A stretch of 64,000 bases of DNA from Chloroflexota bacterium (GTDB lineage: Bacteria > Chloroflexota > Anaerolineae > 4572-78 > J111). Both the position numbers and the translations under genes were made by a program. The notes beneath the pieces were generated by a model that saw nothing but the letters and a program-made list of their open reading frames with translations, had not been told where the DNA came from and ran no database searches. Below are positions 16,810 to 25,075 of this stretch, in pieces. The stretch covers positions 124,001 through 188,000 of the forward strand of contig BOKF01000011.1 in NCBI GenBank assembly GCA_016860845.1, written 5' to 3'. Position 1 is the stretch's first letter; every line of letters begins with the position of its first letter.

Positions 16810-18171
16810 CTAGCGGTGTATATCCAGCTCCTCCACATTGACCTTGGCCATCTTGACCCGCTCAAAGGCGCGGGGACGGGGATAGGGCGCAGTGGCGTCA
16901 AGCCCCAGTTTCATCCCCAGGCCGCGATCCGTCGAAGGGTTGAGTTCGTGGCCGCGCGCTGCCGGGATCTGGATCAGGCCGGTTTCGGGCCGGAAGCGGG
17001 TGGCCAAGGCCCATTCCACATCCTCGGCGTTGGTTATATCCACGTCCTCATCTACGGCAATGACCATTTTGAGCGAGGGAAAGGCAGCAAAGGTCGCCAG
17101 AATGGCATTTTTGGCCGTGCCTTCCATGCTTTTTTTGAGCTGCACCATCGCGTGATAAAAACCGCAGCCGCCGTGGCTGAAATAGACTCCCTTCACATCG
17201 CGCACCTGGCGCGACACCAGCCGGAAGACGGCCGCTTCCCCAACCAGCCCAACCGAGTTAAAAACTTCTTTGCCCGATAGGATCGTCTGCCAGATGGGAT
17301 TTTTGCGCCGGGTAATCTTCTTAACCCGGACCACCCAGCGCTGATCCTGGGCGGCGTAGTAGCCGGTCACTTCGGCAAATGGCCCTTCCGGCTCGCGCGT
17401 TTCCGGCAGCATCTCTGCTTCCAAAACAAACTGAGCGTCGGCCAATCCCTCCACGCCCACCATCTGGCTGCGGATCAGGCGTAGCGGCTCGCCGGTCATA
17501 TTTCCGGCGATGCCCAATTCATCCTTGTCAATCGGCGCGGCGGAACTGGGCACCGCCGAGGCGATATGCACCGCCGGGCCAATACCGTTGTTCAAGGTGA
17601 CTTCCAGCGGCCGGCCCTGTCTCTCCGCCCGCTCGTAGTAATCGCGGACGTGCCGGCCCTCGTCAAGCTGGACGGTCAGCCGGTCCGGCCCGGTGACCAG
17701 CGCCCGGTAGATCGAAGCGTTGCGCACGCCCGTATCAGGATCGCGGGCAATGACAACGGCAGAATCAATGTAAGGGCCGCCGTCGCCCAGGGCGTGGGTT
17801 GGAATGGGCAGTTTGCGCAGATCCACTTCCGCTTCAATAACCTCGTTAGCCGGGCCGGTGTCGCCCACCTCCGGCTCAATGGGCCGGGTCTGCCACTCCT
17901 GGACCGCATCGGCGACCACAAACGGCAATTGGGCGGCGGGACAATCAAACAGGCGGGCCAGGGCCGCCCGGTTCCAGTACAGCCCAACCAGCACCGGAAA
18001 AGCGTGCCCCTTGACCCGCTCGCACAGCACTACCTCCCGGCCCTCAAAGTGATAGGCCACCCCGGCCAACTCGTGAACCGGGTCCACCTCGCTCCGCACC
18101 CGCACCAGATCGCCGTTGGCGGCCAGACGTTCGATGCAGGCATTTAAATCAATCAGGTGTTTACGTGACAT
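16810..18171 (-). CDS. UbiD-family prenylated-FMN (de)carboxylase
   Basis: A 453-residue UbiD-family protein acting on an aromatic or alpha,beta-unsaturated carboxylic acid with prenylated FMN. NASIYRA corresponds to the conserved Asn/Arg region, and ETREPEGPFAEVTGYY carries the family glutamates. VIAVDEDVDITNAEDVEWALATRF is the metal/phosphate-binding C-terminal motif. Length is typical of the non-UbiQ members. No ubiX flavin prenyltransferase is in the window. It is downstream of the CoA-transferase pair and could decarboxylate an intermediate of the same pathway (inference). Confidence 0.9.
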   Translation of the reverse strand: MSRKHLIDLNACIERLAANGDLVRVRSEVDPVHELAGVAYHFEGREVVLCERVKGHAFPVLVGLYWNRAALARLFDCPAAQLPFVVADAVQEWQTRPIEPEVGDTGPANEVIEAEVDLRKLPIPTHALGDGGPYIDSAVVIARDPDTGVRNASIYRALVTGPDRLTVQLDEGRHVRDYYERAERQGRPLEVTLNNGIGPAVHIASAVPSSAAPIDKDELGIAGNMTGEPLRLIRSQMVGVEGLADAQFVLEAEMLPETREPEGPFAEVTGYYAAQDQRWVVRVKKITRRKNPIWQTILSGKEVFNSVGLVGEAAVFRLVSRQVRDVKGVYFSHGGCGFYHAMVQLKKSMEGTAKNAILATFAAFPSLKMVIAVDEDVDITNAEDVEWALATRFRPETGLIQIPAARGHELNPSTDRGLGMKLGLDATAPYPRPRAFERVKMAKVNVEELDIHR

Positions 18172-18198
18172 TGAATAGCTCCCCCTAAGAAAATAAAG

Positions 18199-18275
18199 AT
18201 GCGATGACTCGTGAAGCGAGGACGCGAGAAGACTCTTCGCGTCCTCGTGTCTTCGTCTCTTCGCGTCCCTCTCAT
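18199..18275. repeat. intergenic hairpin (GACGCGAGAAGAC word)
   Basis: GTGAAGCGAGGACGCGAGAAGA on the left (read in parts) is mirrored by TCTTCGCGTCCTCGTGTCTTCG words on the right, between the CoA-transferase B gene and the UbiD-family gene. Confidence 0.7.
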
Positions 18276-18305
18276 CATTGCGACGTTTCTGTTGTTTTTA
18301 CCCCG

Positions 18306-19154
18306 TCAGCCCTTTGTCCAAAACCTTTGCGGATCGAACTGCCGCAGCATCGCCAACTCGGCTTCAGTAGGTGCGAGTGTTTCTGTAACTTGCGGGGCCA
18401 CAGCCAGCGGCCAGCCGGTGTTAGCCAGGACCTGCGCTACCGTTACCCCCGGATGGGTTGAGGCCAGCGTCATCTCCCGTGTTTCAGGATCAAAACGCAG
18501 CACGCCAAGCGTCGTGATGACTGTGGACGGTCCGCCGCTCGGCAGGCCGACTCGCTCGCGCCAGCCGGCCCCGTCGCCGTAACCGGGCGAGGTGATGTAA
18601 TCCACCCTGGGCACAAAGCGCCGTTTCTCGTGGGCCATGATGATGATGTGCCGCTGGGCCAGGCTGGCCAGGTCGCACGCCCCCCCGCTGCCCGGCAGCC
18701 GCGTTTCAATTTGACTCGACGGCCATGTCTCATCTCCGCTCTTGTGCCCTGCGGCGGTCGGCGGTCCCAAGGGGAGGCTTCGCACTCGGTGGTTGGCGGT
18801 CAAAATGTAAGTGGTATTGAGGTTGCCAAACCGGTCCACCTGCGCCCCACCGATGAAGCTGGCATCCACCCGGCCCTGCTGAAGCAAGCCCATCAGGTCG
18901 GCGGTGTCGGCCAGCCATTGGGCGCGGTAGAGGTTGGGCAGGTCGCCCATCGTCAGTATCGGGGCAGGAGCAACGGTTTCACGAATGACGCCCAACTCGT
19001 ACACGCCGACGGCATTCGGCGCGTGGGTGCTCTTGGCCAGCAGGAAGCCCAACAGCGGCAGCCGCATACCGACAAAGATAACCTCGCCGTCGGCAATCTC
19101 GCGGGCGGCGGCGGTGACCATGAGTTGAGAAAGAGTGTAGTTAGAATTACCCAT
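18306..19154 (-). CDS. CoA-transferase subunit B (glutaconate/3-oxoadipate CoA-transferase type)
   Basis: The catalytic-glutamate subunit of a two-subunit CoA-transferase, 282 residues. GMRLPLLGFLLAKSTHAPNA and VYELGVI match the GctB region; the E of VYELG is the expected active-site glutamate. Later RLPGSGGACDLASLA and TSPGYGDG follow the family. Between NTTYIL and RLPGSGG there are about 32 extra residues, encoded by a repeat-like DNA insert (18702-18800). Three ATGs stand in tandem (19160, 19157, 19154); GGAAAAGG directly upstream favours the third. It overlaps or abuts subunit A. Confidence 0.88.
   Translation of the reverse strand: MGNSNYTLSQLMVTAAAREIADGEVIFVGMRLPLLGFLLAKSTHAPNAVGVYELGVIRETVAPAPILTMGDLPNLYRAQWLADTADLMGLLQQGRVDASFIGGAQVDRFGNLNTTYILTANHRVRSLPLGPPTAAGHKSGDETWPSSQIETRLPGSGGACDLASLAQRHIIIMAHEKRRFVPRVDYITSPGYGDGAGWRERVGLPSGGPSTVITTLGVLRFDPETREMTLASTHPGVTVAQVLANTGWPLAVAPQVTETLAPTEAELAMLRQFDPQRFWTKG
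18702..18800. repeat. in-frame insert within CoA-transferase subunit B
   Basis: About 99 bp (33 codons) interrupt a well conserved region. The segment 18750-18801 contains GCGGCGGTCGGCGGTC and GGTGGTTGGCGGTC words, the same type as the intergenic hairpin at 1281-1344. The insert keeps the frame. Confidence 0.6.
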
Positions 19155-19171
19155 CATCATCCTTTTCCGCT

Positions 19172-19218
19172 CGTGGTACGTAGTGCGTTCATTTACAGAC
19201 CGCGCACCACGCACCACG
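19172..19218. repeat. hairpin (CGTGGTGCG word) at the CoA-transferase A/B junction
   Basis: CGTGGTACGTAGTGCG on the left is mirrored by CGCACCACGCACCACG on the right. It lies between the two subunit genes and is the reason the longer B frame from 19232 is not used. Confidence 0.7.
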
Positions 19219-19221
19219 ATT

Positions 19222-20124
19222 TCAATACCCATAATCCACTGCCGCAGACCAGACGTGGGTTTTCAGGCTAAGTTCTTCCTGCCGCTCCAGGCCGAGTAGA
19301 GCTTGGTAATCCTGACTGCTGCGGACGCTATCTACCCAATAAGCCTGCCACTGGGCGAAGCGTTCAGGCGTTCTGCTGCTCTGCTGGTAATCAATAAAAG
19401 CCTGGTGATCGCGGTTGTAATGGCCCGGCACCGGCGATGGGTGCGCGCCCCACGGCTTATGCACCACCGCGCTGACTCGAAAGCCAGGGGTAATGACCCG
19501 GTTGGGGTCGCTGTTGATCACCTCCGGGGCAACGATCTCTTCGGCGGTGATGATGATGTGGCGGCTGGCCAGGCAGGCTTCGCGGGTGATGCCGAAGTTG
19601 CCCCAGGCGTGAGCGTTGCCGTTTTCATCGGCCCGCTGCACATGAATGAGGGCCACGTCCGGGTTAATAGCCGCGACCGCAGTTAAGGTAACGCCGGTGA
19701 AAGGGCAGGTGATGGTTTTGAGAGTGGGGTTGGTTTTATAGAGGTCACTGCCCAGGGCGGTCCGCGCCGGCATGAAAGGCACGCCCATCGCTCCGGCGCG
19801 AAGGGCCATGGCCAGGGTCAGGTTGGAGTGGTCTTCCATCTCGATGGCCCCGCTCTCGACAGCCTGGCGGAAGTTGTAGCTGGAACCGGTAATCACATTA
19901 CCGACCCAGGCCGCGCGAATTTTGCGCACACAGCCGCCCCCAATAAGCTGGTCAAACAAGATATCGGAGATAGGGCCAATCAAGGTCAAATCCCGCCTGC
20001 GCTGGCGGATCAATTCGTGGCCGGCGGCGAAGGGAATCATCGTTTCCTGGGCCAGGCCCAGGGCTACGGCGCTGCCATCCGGCACAAAACGGGCGACGGC
20101 TTCGGAGAGGGTCAATAGTTTCAT
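19222..20124 (-). CDS. CoA-transferase subunit A (glutaconate/3-oxoadipate CoA-transferase type)
   Basis: A 300-residue alpha subunit partner of the downstream B subunit. The N-terminal SEAVARFVPDGSAVALG, the RRDLTLIGP segment and GGGCVRKIRAAWVGN correspond to the glycine-rich CoA/acyl region of GctA-type proteins. INPDVALIHVQRADENGNAHAWG is a family hallmark. Its ATG overlaps the stop of the upstream thioesterase gene by four bases. The pair could activate an organic acid to its CoA ester without ATP, and no acyl-CoA ligase gene is present in the window. Confidence 0.91.
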   Translation of the reverse strand: MKLLTLSEAVARFVPDGSAVALGLAQETMIPFAAGHELIRQRRRDLTLIGPISDILFDQLIGGGCVRKIRAAWVGNVITGSSYNFRQAVESGAIEMEDHSNLTLAMALRAGAMGVPFMPARTALGSDLYKTNPTLKTITCPFTGVTLTAVAAINPDVALIHVQRADENGNAHAWGNFGITREACLASRHIIITAEEIVAPEVINSDPNRVITPGFRVSAVVHKPWGAHPSPVPGHYNRDHQAFIDYQQSSRTPERFAQWQAYWVDSVRSSQDYQALLGLERQEELSLKTHVWSAAVDYGY

Positions 20125-20582
20125 TCTTTGGGTTTGATCCCCAGCCGCTCGTGCTCGCCAGGGTATTCCTCATAAGCATGGACGGCCTGCCGCAACCGGT
20201 CCGGGATGGGATGCGGCGCAAAGGTGTCTTTGTGGGCGGTGACGGCGACAATATGGCCGGTGGCAACCAGCCGGCCATCGGCCTCGGCCCTGACCTCAAA
20301 CTCAAAACGGAGACTGCGCCGGCCAAGATGGCCCACCCGCACATAAACCGCCAGCCACTCCGGCCATTTAGCCGAGGATTTGTAGGCGCAGTGAGACTCG
20401 GCAAAAAGCAGGTCCGTGTTATCGGCCTGCATAGCCTGGTGATCATAGCCAATTGCCTCGAAGTAGTGGGTCACACTCTCGTCAAAGTAAAAGTAATACT
20501 GGGCAAAATTGACATGCCCCTGGAGGTCAGTCTCATTGAAACGGACCCGGAGGCGGTTATAGAACTTGAAGGTTTGGTTCAT
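20121..20582 (-). CDS. acyl-CoA thioesterase, 4-hydroxybenzoyl-CoA thioesterase-like (hotdog fold)
   Basis: A 153-residue single hotdog domain. RVRFNETDLQGHVNFAQYYFYFDES is the family motif region; the aspartate in ETDLQGHVN fits the catalytic position of YbgC/4HBT-type thioesterases. The start at 20582 is chosen because the longer frame (20624) begins inside a perfect palindrome. The stop overlaps CoA-transferase A by ATGA. It would hydrolyse a CoA ester and so may control the CoA pool for the neighbouring CoA-transferase pathway. Confidence 0.88.
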   Translation of the reverse strand: MNQTFKFYNRLRVRFNETDLQGHVNFAQYYFYFDESVTHYFEAIGYDHQAMQADNTDLLFAESHCAYKSSAKWPEWLAVYVRVGHLGRRSLRFEFEVRAEADGRLVATGHIVAVTAHKDTFAPHPIPDRLRQAVHAYEEYPGEHERLGIKPKE

Positions 20583-20598
20583 AGTCCCGTACTTATTG

Positions 20599-20628
20599 AG
20601 GAGTGTCAAAGTGCACTTTGACACTCCT
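20599..20628. repeat. 30-bp perfect palindrome
   Basis: AGGAGTGTCAAAGTG followed directly by CACTTTGACACTCCT gives a 15-bp stem with no loop. It sits between the kinase stop (20640) and the thioesterase start (20582). No T-run follows, so it looks more like an operator or dispersed repeat than a terminator. Confidence 0.85.
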
Positions 20629-20639
20629 GACTCTTCAAA

Positions 20640-21626
20640 TCAGTCCCGGCGTGCCGACAATAACTCAACCGTAGACTGAATCAAGGTTTCCCGCCAAGCC
20701 GGCGCATCTAATCCGGCCTGTTCCATACCCAGCAGCACTCCCCCGACCACCGGCGGGGCGCTGAGTGGCATAAAGCGAGCGCCCGGCGCCACTGTGTGAA
20801 TGGTCTGGCGCATCGCTTCGACCAGAAGCGGGCTGCCCTGGTAGAGGCTGCCGACCAGCACCGTATCAAACTCCAATGTCTCAAAGTTTAACTGGCGAAT
20901 GACTCCAACGGCCAGGCTGCCCAGCTCACGCCCCGCCCAGAGGATGGTTTCAATGGCCACCAAATCACCCTCTGCCGCCGCCCGAAACACCAGCGGCGCA
21001 GCGGCAGCATCCAAATGAAGGCGTTCCAGGCTCAACCCCTCCAGCAAATCTTCGATATCACGCGCCCCGGTAAATTCAATGAAGGCCTGGGTCAGGCGGG
21101 TGGCTGGACCGCGCCGGGTCCACTCCAGGGCCACTGCCTGGACTGCCTTGCCGACCAACTCAAGCCCGCCCGCTACTTCAGCCATGCGCCAGCCATAGCC
21201 GGTCAGGCGGCCCATCCGCCGCTGCTGGTCCCAGCCCCAGCAGTTAGCCCGGGTTCCGGCGATGACGGCAATCCCCCAGCCGGAAGGGGATCCAGCCAGC
21301 AAGCCAATAATCGTATCGTTGACCAGTCCCAGGCGAGCCTGGTTCAGTCCCAGGGGACGAATGGCGGCCAGGTGAGCCTCGCGCTGGGAGGGCCAATCAT
21401 ACCCGGCAATCCCAAAGCCAGCCCCTCCAATCTGCTGTTGAGCAATTCCGGCATCGGTCAGGGCACGCTGCGTCACCAGGGCCAGGGTCGCGGCCAGCCC
21501 CTCATAGCCAACATCCTCGTAATTGCCAGGCCCGGCTTCGCCAAAACCCACCGCCCGGCCGGAAGCGTCGGCCACCAAAGCGTGGCTCTTGGTTCCGCCG
21601 ATGTCTACGCCAAGAAAGAAAGCCAT
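20640..21626 (-). CDS. BadF/BadG/BcrA/BcrD-type ATPase family kinase (N-acetylglucosamine kinase-like)
   Basis: A 328-residue ASKHA-fold protein. The N-terminal phosphate loop LGVDIGGTKSHALVAD, FGIAGYDWPSQ, LVNDTIIGLLAG and GIAVIAGTRANCWGW (second phosphate loop) follow the eukaryotic-type N-acetylglucosamine kinase group. VVGGVLLGMEQAG ends the protein. The family also contains 2-hydroxyacyl-CoA dehydratase and benzoyl-CoA reductase activators, but these carry a [4Fe-4S] cysteine pair that is absent here, so a sugar kinase is favoured. It is downstream of an aldolase and near a DeoR regulator, which fits (amino)sugar use. Confidence 0.82.
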   Translation of the reverse strand: MAFFLGVDIGGTKSHALVADASGRAVGFGEAGPGNYEDVGYEGLAATLALVTQRALTDAGIAQQQIGGAGFGIAGYDWPSQREAHLAAIRPLGLNQARLGLVNDTIIGLLAGSPSGWGIAVIAGTRANCWGWDQQRRMGRLTGYGWRMAEVAGGLELVGKAVQAVALEWTRRGPATRLTQAFIEFTGARDIEDLLEGLSLERLHLDAAAAPLVFRAAAEGDLVAIETILWAGRELGSLAVGVIRQLNFETLEFDTVLVGSLYQGSPLLVEAMRQTIHTVAPGARFMPLSAPPVVGGVLLGMEQAGLDAPAWRETLIQSTVELLSARRD

Positions 21627-21710
21627 TATGTCTTGCCCGTGAATATCGTTGCTAGAGAAGGTCAGACAGTATTTTGATGGAACTTAAGCAAATCGTTCGG
21701 CCAAGAAATT

Positions 21711-21796
21711 GCACAGAGAAACGCGGAGAAGACACAGAGGTTCACCGAGATTTCTCTGTGTTCCTTTGTGTCTCCTCTGTGACACTCTGTGTTCCT
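21711..21796. repeat. hairpin (ACACAGAGG word) overlapping the aldolase 3' end
   Basis: GCACAGAGAAACGCGGAG and GACACAGAGG on the left are mirrored by CTCTGTGTTCC, TTTGTGTCTCC and CTCTGTGACAC on the right. The last 15 or so codons of the aldolase gene are inside it. Confidence 0.7.
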
Positions 21797-22575
21797 ATTT
21801 CCAGCATCGCCACAGCATCCGCCACACTGGCATCCTCATGAACGATCGCACTCACCGCTCGAATCATCTTCGCCGGGTTTTCCGCCCCCCACAAATTGCG
21901 GCCCATGGCCACGCCAATGGCTCCGGCGGCAATGATATCCCGCGTCATCTGGAAGGTGGCCTCCACCGTTTTGTGGCTGCCCCCGGCCACCACCAGCGGA
22001 GCCGGGCAGCTTTCGACCACCCGGACCAGGTCGGCCCGGCTGCCCGGCCAGGCCGTCTTAACGATCGTCGCCCCCAGTTCAGCCCCCGCTCGGGCCGCCC
22101 GGCGGATAGCCTCCACCTTGCCCACTTGATCAACAAATCGTTCAGTGGGGTACATCATCAAGAGCGATGGCATGTTCCATTCCTCGCACGCATCCAGCAC
22201 CGGCGCGGCCTGCTCGATCATCTGGCCTTCAGTTTCCGCACCGACCAGAACTTCGAGAGCAACGGCGTCGGCGGCCCATTTGACTGCACGCAGCACGCTG
22301 CCAAAAAGGGCGGCATGCTCCACCGTGCAGCTATTGGTCAGCATATGGATGGCCGGAATTTTGGTATTGTATTCAGAGAATAAAACGCCAGCCAAGCCCT
22401 GGTTGAAAATGACGGCATTTGCGCCGCCGGCCACGGCCCAACGGACGGTCTGGCGGGGGTCGGTGATGCCGGGAAGAGGGCCAAACGGTAAGCCGTGATC
22501 GAAGGGCAGCAGCACAGTTTTGCCGGTTTGGGGGTTAATGATACGGTCATAGCGAGCCTTCAGCCCTGGATGCAT
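21742..22575 (-). CDS. DeoC/LacD/archaeal FBA-type class I aldolase
   Basis: A 277-residue TIM-barrel aldolase of the DeoC/LacD/LsrF group. LPFDHGLPFGPLPGI near residues 23-37 holds the substrate phosphate/aspartate region. GATIVKTAWPGSRADLVRVV carries the Schiff-base lysine (VKT). PLVVAGGSHK and GAIGVAMGRNLWG form the C-terminal phosphate loop. The last 15 residues (QSVTEETQRNTEKSR) are encoded by the repeat hairpin and are not family sequence. Divergent from the DeoR regulator and next to the kinase, it likely cleaves a phosphorylated sugar. Confidence 0.86.
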   Translation of the reverse strand: MHPGLKARYDRIINPQTGKTVLLPFDHGLPFGPLPGITDPRQTVRWAVAGGANAVIFNQGLAGVLFSEYNTKIPAIHMLTNSCTVEHAALFGSVLRAVKWAADAVALEVLVGAETEGQMIEQAAPVLDACEEWNMPSLLMMYPTERFVDQVGKVEAIRRAARAGAELGATIVKTAWPGSRADLVRVVESCPAPLVVAGGSHKTVEATFQMTRDIIAAGAIGVAMGRNLWGAENPAKMIRAVSAIVHEDASVADAVAMLEIGTQSVTEETQRNTEKSR

Positions 22576-22878
22576 GCTTATTCACTCCTGCCAGAGATAT
22601 ATTGTAGCGTTATTTGCCCACACCACAGCTCGGAGCAGCTTTTGAGGAGAACAGGAGGTAATCTGGAATGGCGGAATTATGCTGTTCCAGTTAAAAAATG
22701 TCAAAATTGATTTTTACCCCACTGAAAATTCTCCAATCACTTACAAAGAGAAAACTGCCAGGGCCTGCTCATATCATTGACAAATGAGCAAACACATGCT
22801 AACATTGCGACGAATTAAGCAGTGACAGTCCTGCCCTGAATAAGGCATGCTCTCTTCCTCATCTATAACAACCTGGTC
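22576..22878. other. 303-bp divergent intergenic region
   Basis: It separates the minus-strand aldolase/kinase operon from the plus-strand DeoR regulator. It holds a promoter at 22777-22805 with an inverted repeat over its -35. No gene or word hairpin was seen. Confidence 0.65.
22766..22805 (+). promoter_or_regulatory. promoter with overlapping inverted repeat for the DeoR-family gene
   Basis: TTGACA at 22777 and TAACAT at 22800 are separated by 17 bp. A 7-bp inverted repeat (TGCTCAT at 22766, ATGAGCA at 22784) encloses the -35. It could be an operator for the divergent regulator. Confidence 0.55.
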
Positions 22879-23655
22879 ATGGGGTCAAAGATGACAACCG
22901 CTCGCCAGTTGAAAATCTTGCAGCATCTCACCCAGCATAACAGCCTGGAGGTAGGCCGGTTGAGCGAGTTGCTGGATGTTTCCCCTTCAACCATCCGGCG
23001 CGACCTGCGCGTGATGCAAAAAAGCGGCCTGCTGCAGCGCACTCACGGCACGGCCCAACTCCCCACCCCTATTCGTTATGAGCTACCCTATGAAAATCGA
23101 GCCGCGCAGCATGTCGAAGCCAAACGTAAGATTGCGGCGGCGGCGAAGCAACTGATTGAACCGGAGTTGGTTATCGGCCTCAGTGGAGGCTCCACTTGCA
23201 CCGAATTGGCCCGCCAGTTGCGGGCCATGGAACACATTACCGTCGTCACCAATGCGGTCAATATTGCCCTGGAATTGCAGGGCCAGTTAGGCAAAAGGGT
23301 CATCGTTACCGGCGGCCTCTTAAATCAGGACTCGTACGAGCTGGTCGGCAATCTGGTAGCCCAAAGTCTGCAAAATATGCATCTTAACCTGGCTTTCCTG
23401 GGCGCAAGTGGGGTGGACCCGGACTTTGGTTTCTCAATGGCCGACGAGCCTGAAGCAGTGGCCAGCCGGGCGTTCATGGCTGCCGCCGAGCAGACGATTA
23501 TCCTGGCCGATCACTCCAAGTTGGGCAAGGCTACGTTTGCCCGGCTTTGTCCTTTGGTGGATGTGGATTTATTAATCACGGATGCTGGTATCAGTCCTGA
23601 GCAGCACCTGGCGCTGCAAAATACCGGCTTGAACGTGCTGGTGGCTGAGGGATAA
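22879..23655 (+). CDS. DeoR/GlpR-family transcriptional regulator
   Basis: A 258-residue sugar-responsive repressor. The N-terminal winged helix has VGRLSELLDVSPSTIRRDL, with the usual SxxTIRRDL recognition helix. The C-terminal DeoRC sensor contains LVIGLSGGSTCTELARQL (phosphosugar-binding loop), VVTNAVNIALEL and ILADHSKLGKATFARL. An ATG at 22891 is an equally good start. It diverges from the aldolase/kinase operon and precedes the DegT aminotransferase, so it probably senses a phosphosugar of that pathway. Confidence 0.92.
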   Translation: MGSKMTTARQLKILQHLTQHNSLEVGRLSELLDVSPSTIRRDLRVMQKSGLLQRTHGTAQLPTPIRYELPYENRAAQHVEAKRKIAAAAKQLIEPELVIGLSGGSTCTELARQLRAMEHITVVTNAVNIALELQGQLGKRVIVTGGLLNQDSYELVGNLVAQSLQNMHLNLAFLGASGVDPDFGFSMADEPEAVASRAFMAAAEQTIILADHSKLGKATFARLCPLVDVDLLITDAGISPEQHLALQNTGLNVLVAEG

Positions 23656-23656
23656 T

Positions 23657-23719
23657 CCGCAGATTTCGCAGATTATACAGATTTTTAATTTTTATCTGCG
23701 AAATCTGGGTAATCTGTGG
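23657..23719. repeat. intergenic hairpin (CGCAGATTT word)
   Basis: CCGCAGATTTCGCAGATTA on the left is mirrored by ATCTGCGAAATCTGGGTAA on the right. It shares its word with 3663-3731. Confidence 0.75.
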
Positions 23720-23740
23720 ACTATTTTTAGGAGGACTTCT

Positions 23741-24976
23741 ATGCCCGGACCTGGGTTTGATCTTATCGGTGAAGAAGAAATCGCCGAAGTGGTTGACGTT
23801 TTGCGCGGCGGCTGGATTTACCGCTACGGCCAGGAGGATAACCCCAATTTTAAGGCCAAAGTCTGGAGCTTTGAGCGGGCTATGGCCGAACAGGCGGGCG
23901 TTGACTATGCCGTTGCCGTCAATTCCGGCTCGACGGCGCTGTGGATTGCCTTGATCGGCCTGGGCATTGGCCCCGGCGACGAGGTAATTGTGCCCGGTTT
24001 TACCTTTATCGCCAGTATTTCGGCCATTATCTACGCCCGCGCCGTGCCGGTCCTGGCCGAAATTGACCGGACCTTCAACCTCGACCCCGCCGACGTGGAA
24101 CGGAAAATTACGCCGCGCACTAAGGCCATTATGGCCGTGCATTTGATGGGCAACCTGGTTCGCCTAGACGAACTCAAAGTCATTGCCGAGCGGCATGGGC
24201 TGCTTTTGCTGGAGGACTGCGCCCAGGCGTTCGGTGCGTCGTACAAAGGGCGACCAGCCGGCAGTATCGGTCACGCCGGCGCGTTCAGCTTTAATTACGC
24301 CAAAGTGATTACCGCCGGCGAGGGTGGGGCGATTACAACCCATGATGAAACCCTTTACAAACGCCTTTTTGCCCTGCACGACCAGGGCCACGCCCCCTTA
24401 CGTAAAGGTCGCGAAGTTGGGCAGCGGCCTTTTGTCGGCCTGGATTTCCGCATGACCGAACTGCAAGGCGCGGTGCTATTGGCTCAATTCCGCAAACTCG
24501 GTTATATTAGAGAGCATCTCCACACCAACAAAAAGTTGTTCAAATCTCTCATCAGCGATATCCCCGGCCTGGAATTTCGGGAGTTGCCCGACCCCGAAGG
24601 AGAGTGCGCCACGCTGCTGACCGTGATTTTCCCCTCGGTGGAGATTGCTCGCCGGGTGACCGCCGAGTTGGGCGGTAAGCGCCTCTGCGACTCGGGCTGG
24701 CACGTCTACAGCAACATGGAACCCCTGCTGGAAAAACGGGTGCCAATAGAGCGCGGCTGTCCTTTCCACAGTTCGGGCGCTTATGCCTCGGAGGTCAATT
24801 ACTATGCGGGCATGCTGCCCCAAACCGACGACCTGCTGGCCCGTTCATTTAACATTGGCATTGGCATGCAAGACAGGGGCCTGGCGACGTATGGCCTGAC
24901 CATCCACGCTACGGCTGAAGACGTCGAAGCCAAAGCCGCTGAATTTCGGCGGGTGGCGGAGAAGCACCTTCGATAA
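23741..24976 (+). CDS. DegT/DnrJ/EryC1/StrS-family aminotransferase (KdnA-like)
   Basis: A PLP-dependent sugar aminotransferase of 411 residues. AVNSGSTALWIALIGLGI binds cofactor, LEDCAQAFGASYKG is the conserved PLP-aspartate segment, and FSFNYAKVITAGEGG carries the Schiff-base lysine. The N-terminus (PGFDLIGEEEIAEVVDVL, WIYRYG) resembles the aminotransferases that make 8-amino-3,8-dideoxy-octulosonate, more than perosamine or dTDP-sugar enzymes; that assignment is tentative. It follows the DeoR gene across a hairpin. The pathway could equally be catabolic or cell-envelope related. Confidence 0.88.
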   Translation: MPGPGFDLIGEEEIAEVVDVLRGGWIYRYGQEDNPNFKAKVWSFERAMAEQAGVDYAVAVNSGSTALWIALIGLGIGPGDEVIVPGFTFIASISAIIYARAVPVLAEIDRTFNLDPADVERKITPRTKAIMAVHLMGNLVRLDELKVIAERHGLLLLEDCAQAFGASYKGRPAGSIGHAGAFSFNYAKVITAGEGGAITTHDETLYKRLFALHDQGHAPLRKGREVGQRPFVGLDFRMTELQGAVLLAQFRKLGYIREHLHTNKKLFKSLISDIPGLEFRELPDPEGECATLLTVIFPSVEIARRVTAELGGKRLCDSGWHVYSNMEPLLEKRVPIERGCPFHSSGAYASEVNYYAGMLPQTDDLLARSFNIGIGMQDRGLATYGLTIHATAEDVEAKAAEFRRVAEKHLR

Positions 24977-25050
24977 AAAACTGGAACATACAGAGCATAG
25001 AGTTACATCGAAATTTTTGAGAAATTCTATGTTCCCAAACCTATATTTTG

Positions 25051-25075
25051 AAGGAGGGCAATGAAAAAACTGTAG
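25051..25075 (+). promoter_or_regulatory. leader mini-ORF (four codons) with strong ribosome-binding site
   Basis: AAGGAGG at 25051 precedes ATG at 25061 and the frame closes at TAG 25073 (Met-Lys-Lys-Leu). It copies the first codons of the solute-binding protein gene 87 bp downstream. It may be a decoy, a translated leader, or the remains of an older start. Confidence 0.4.
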
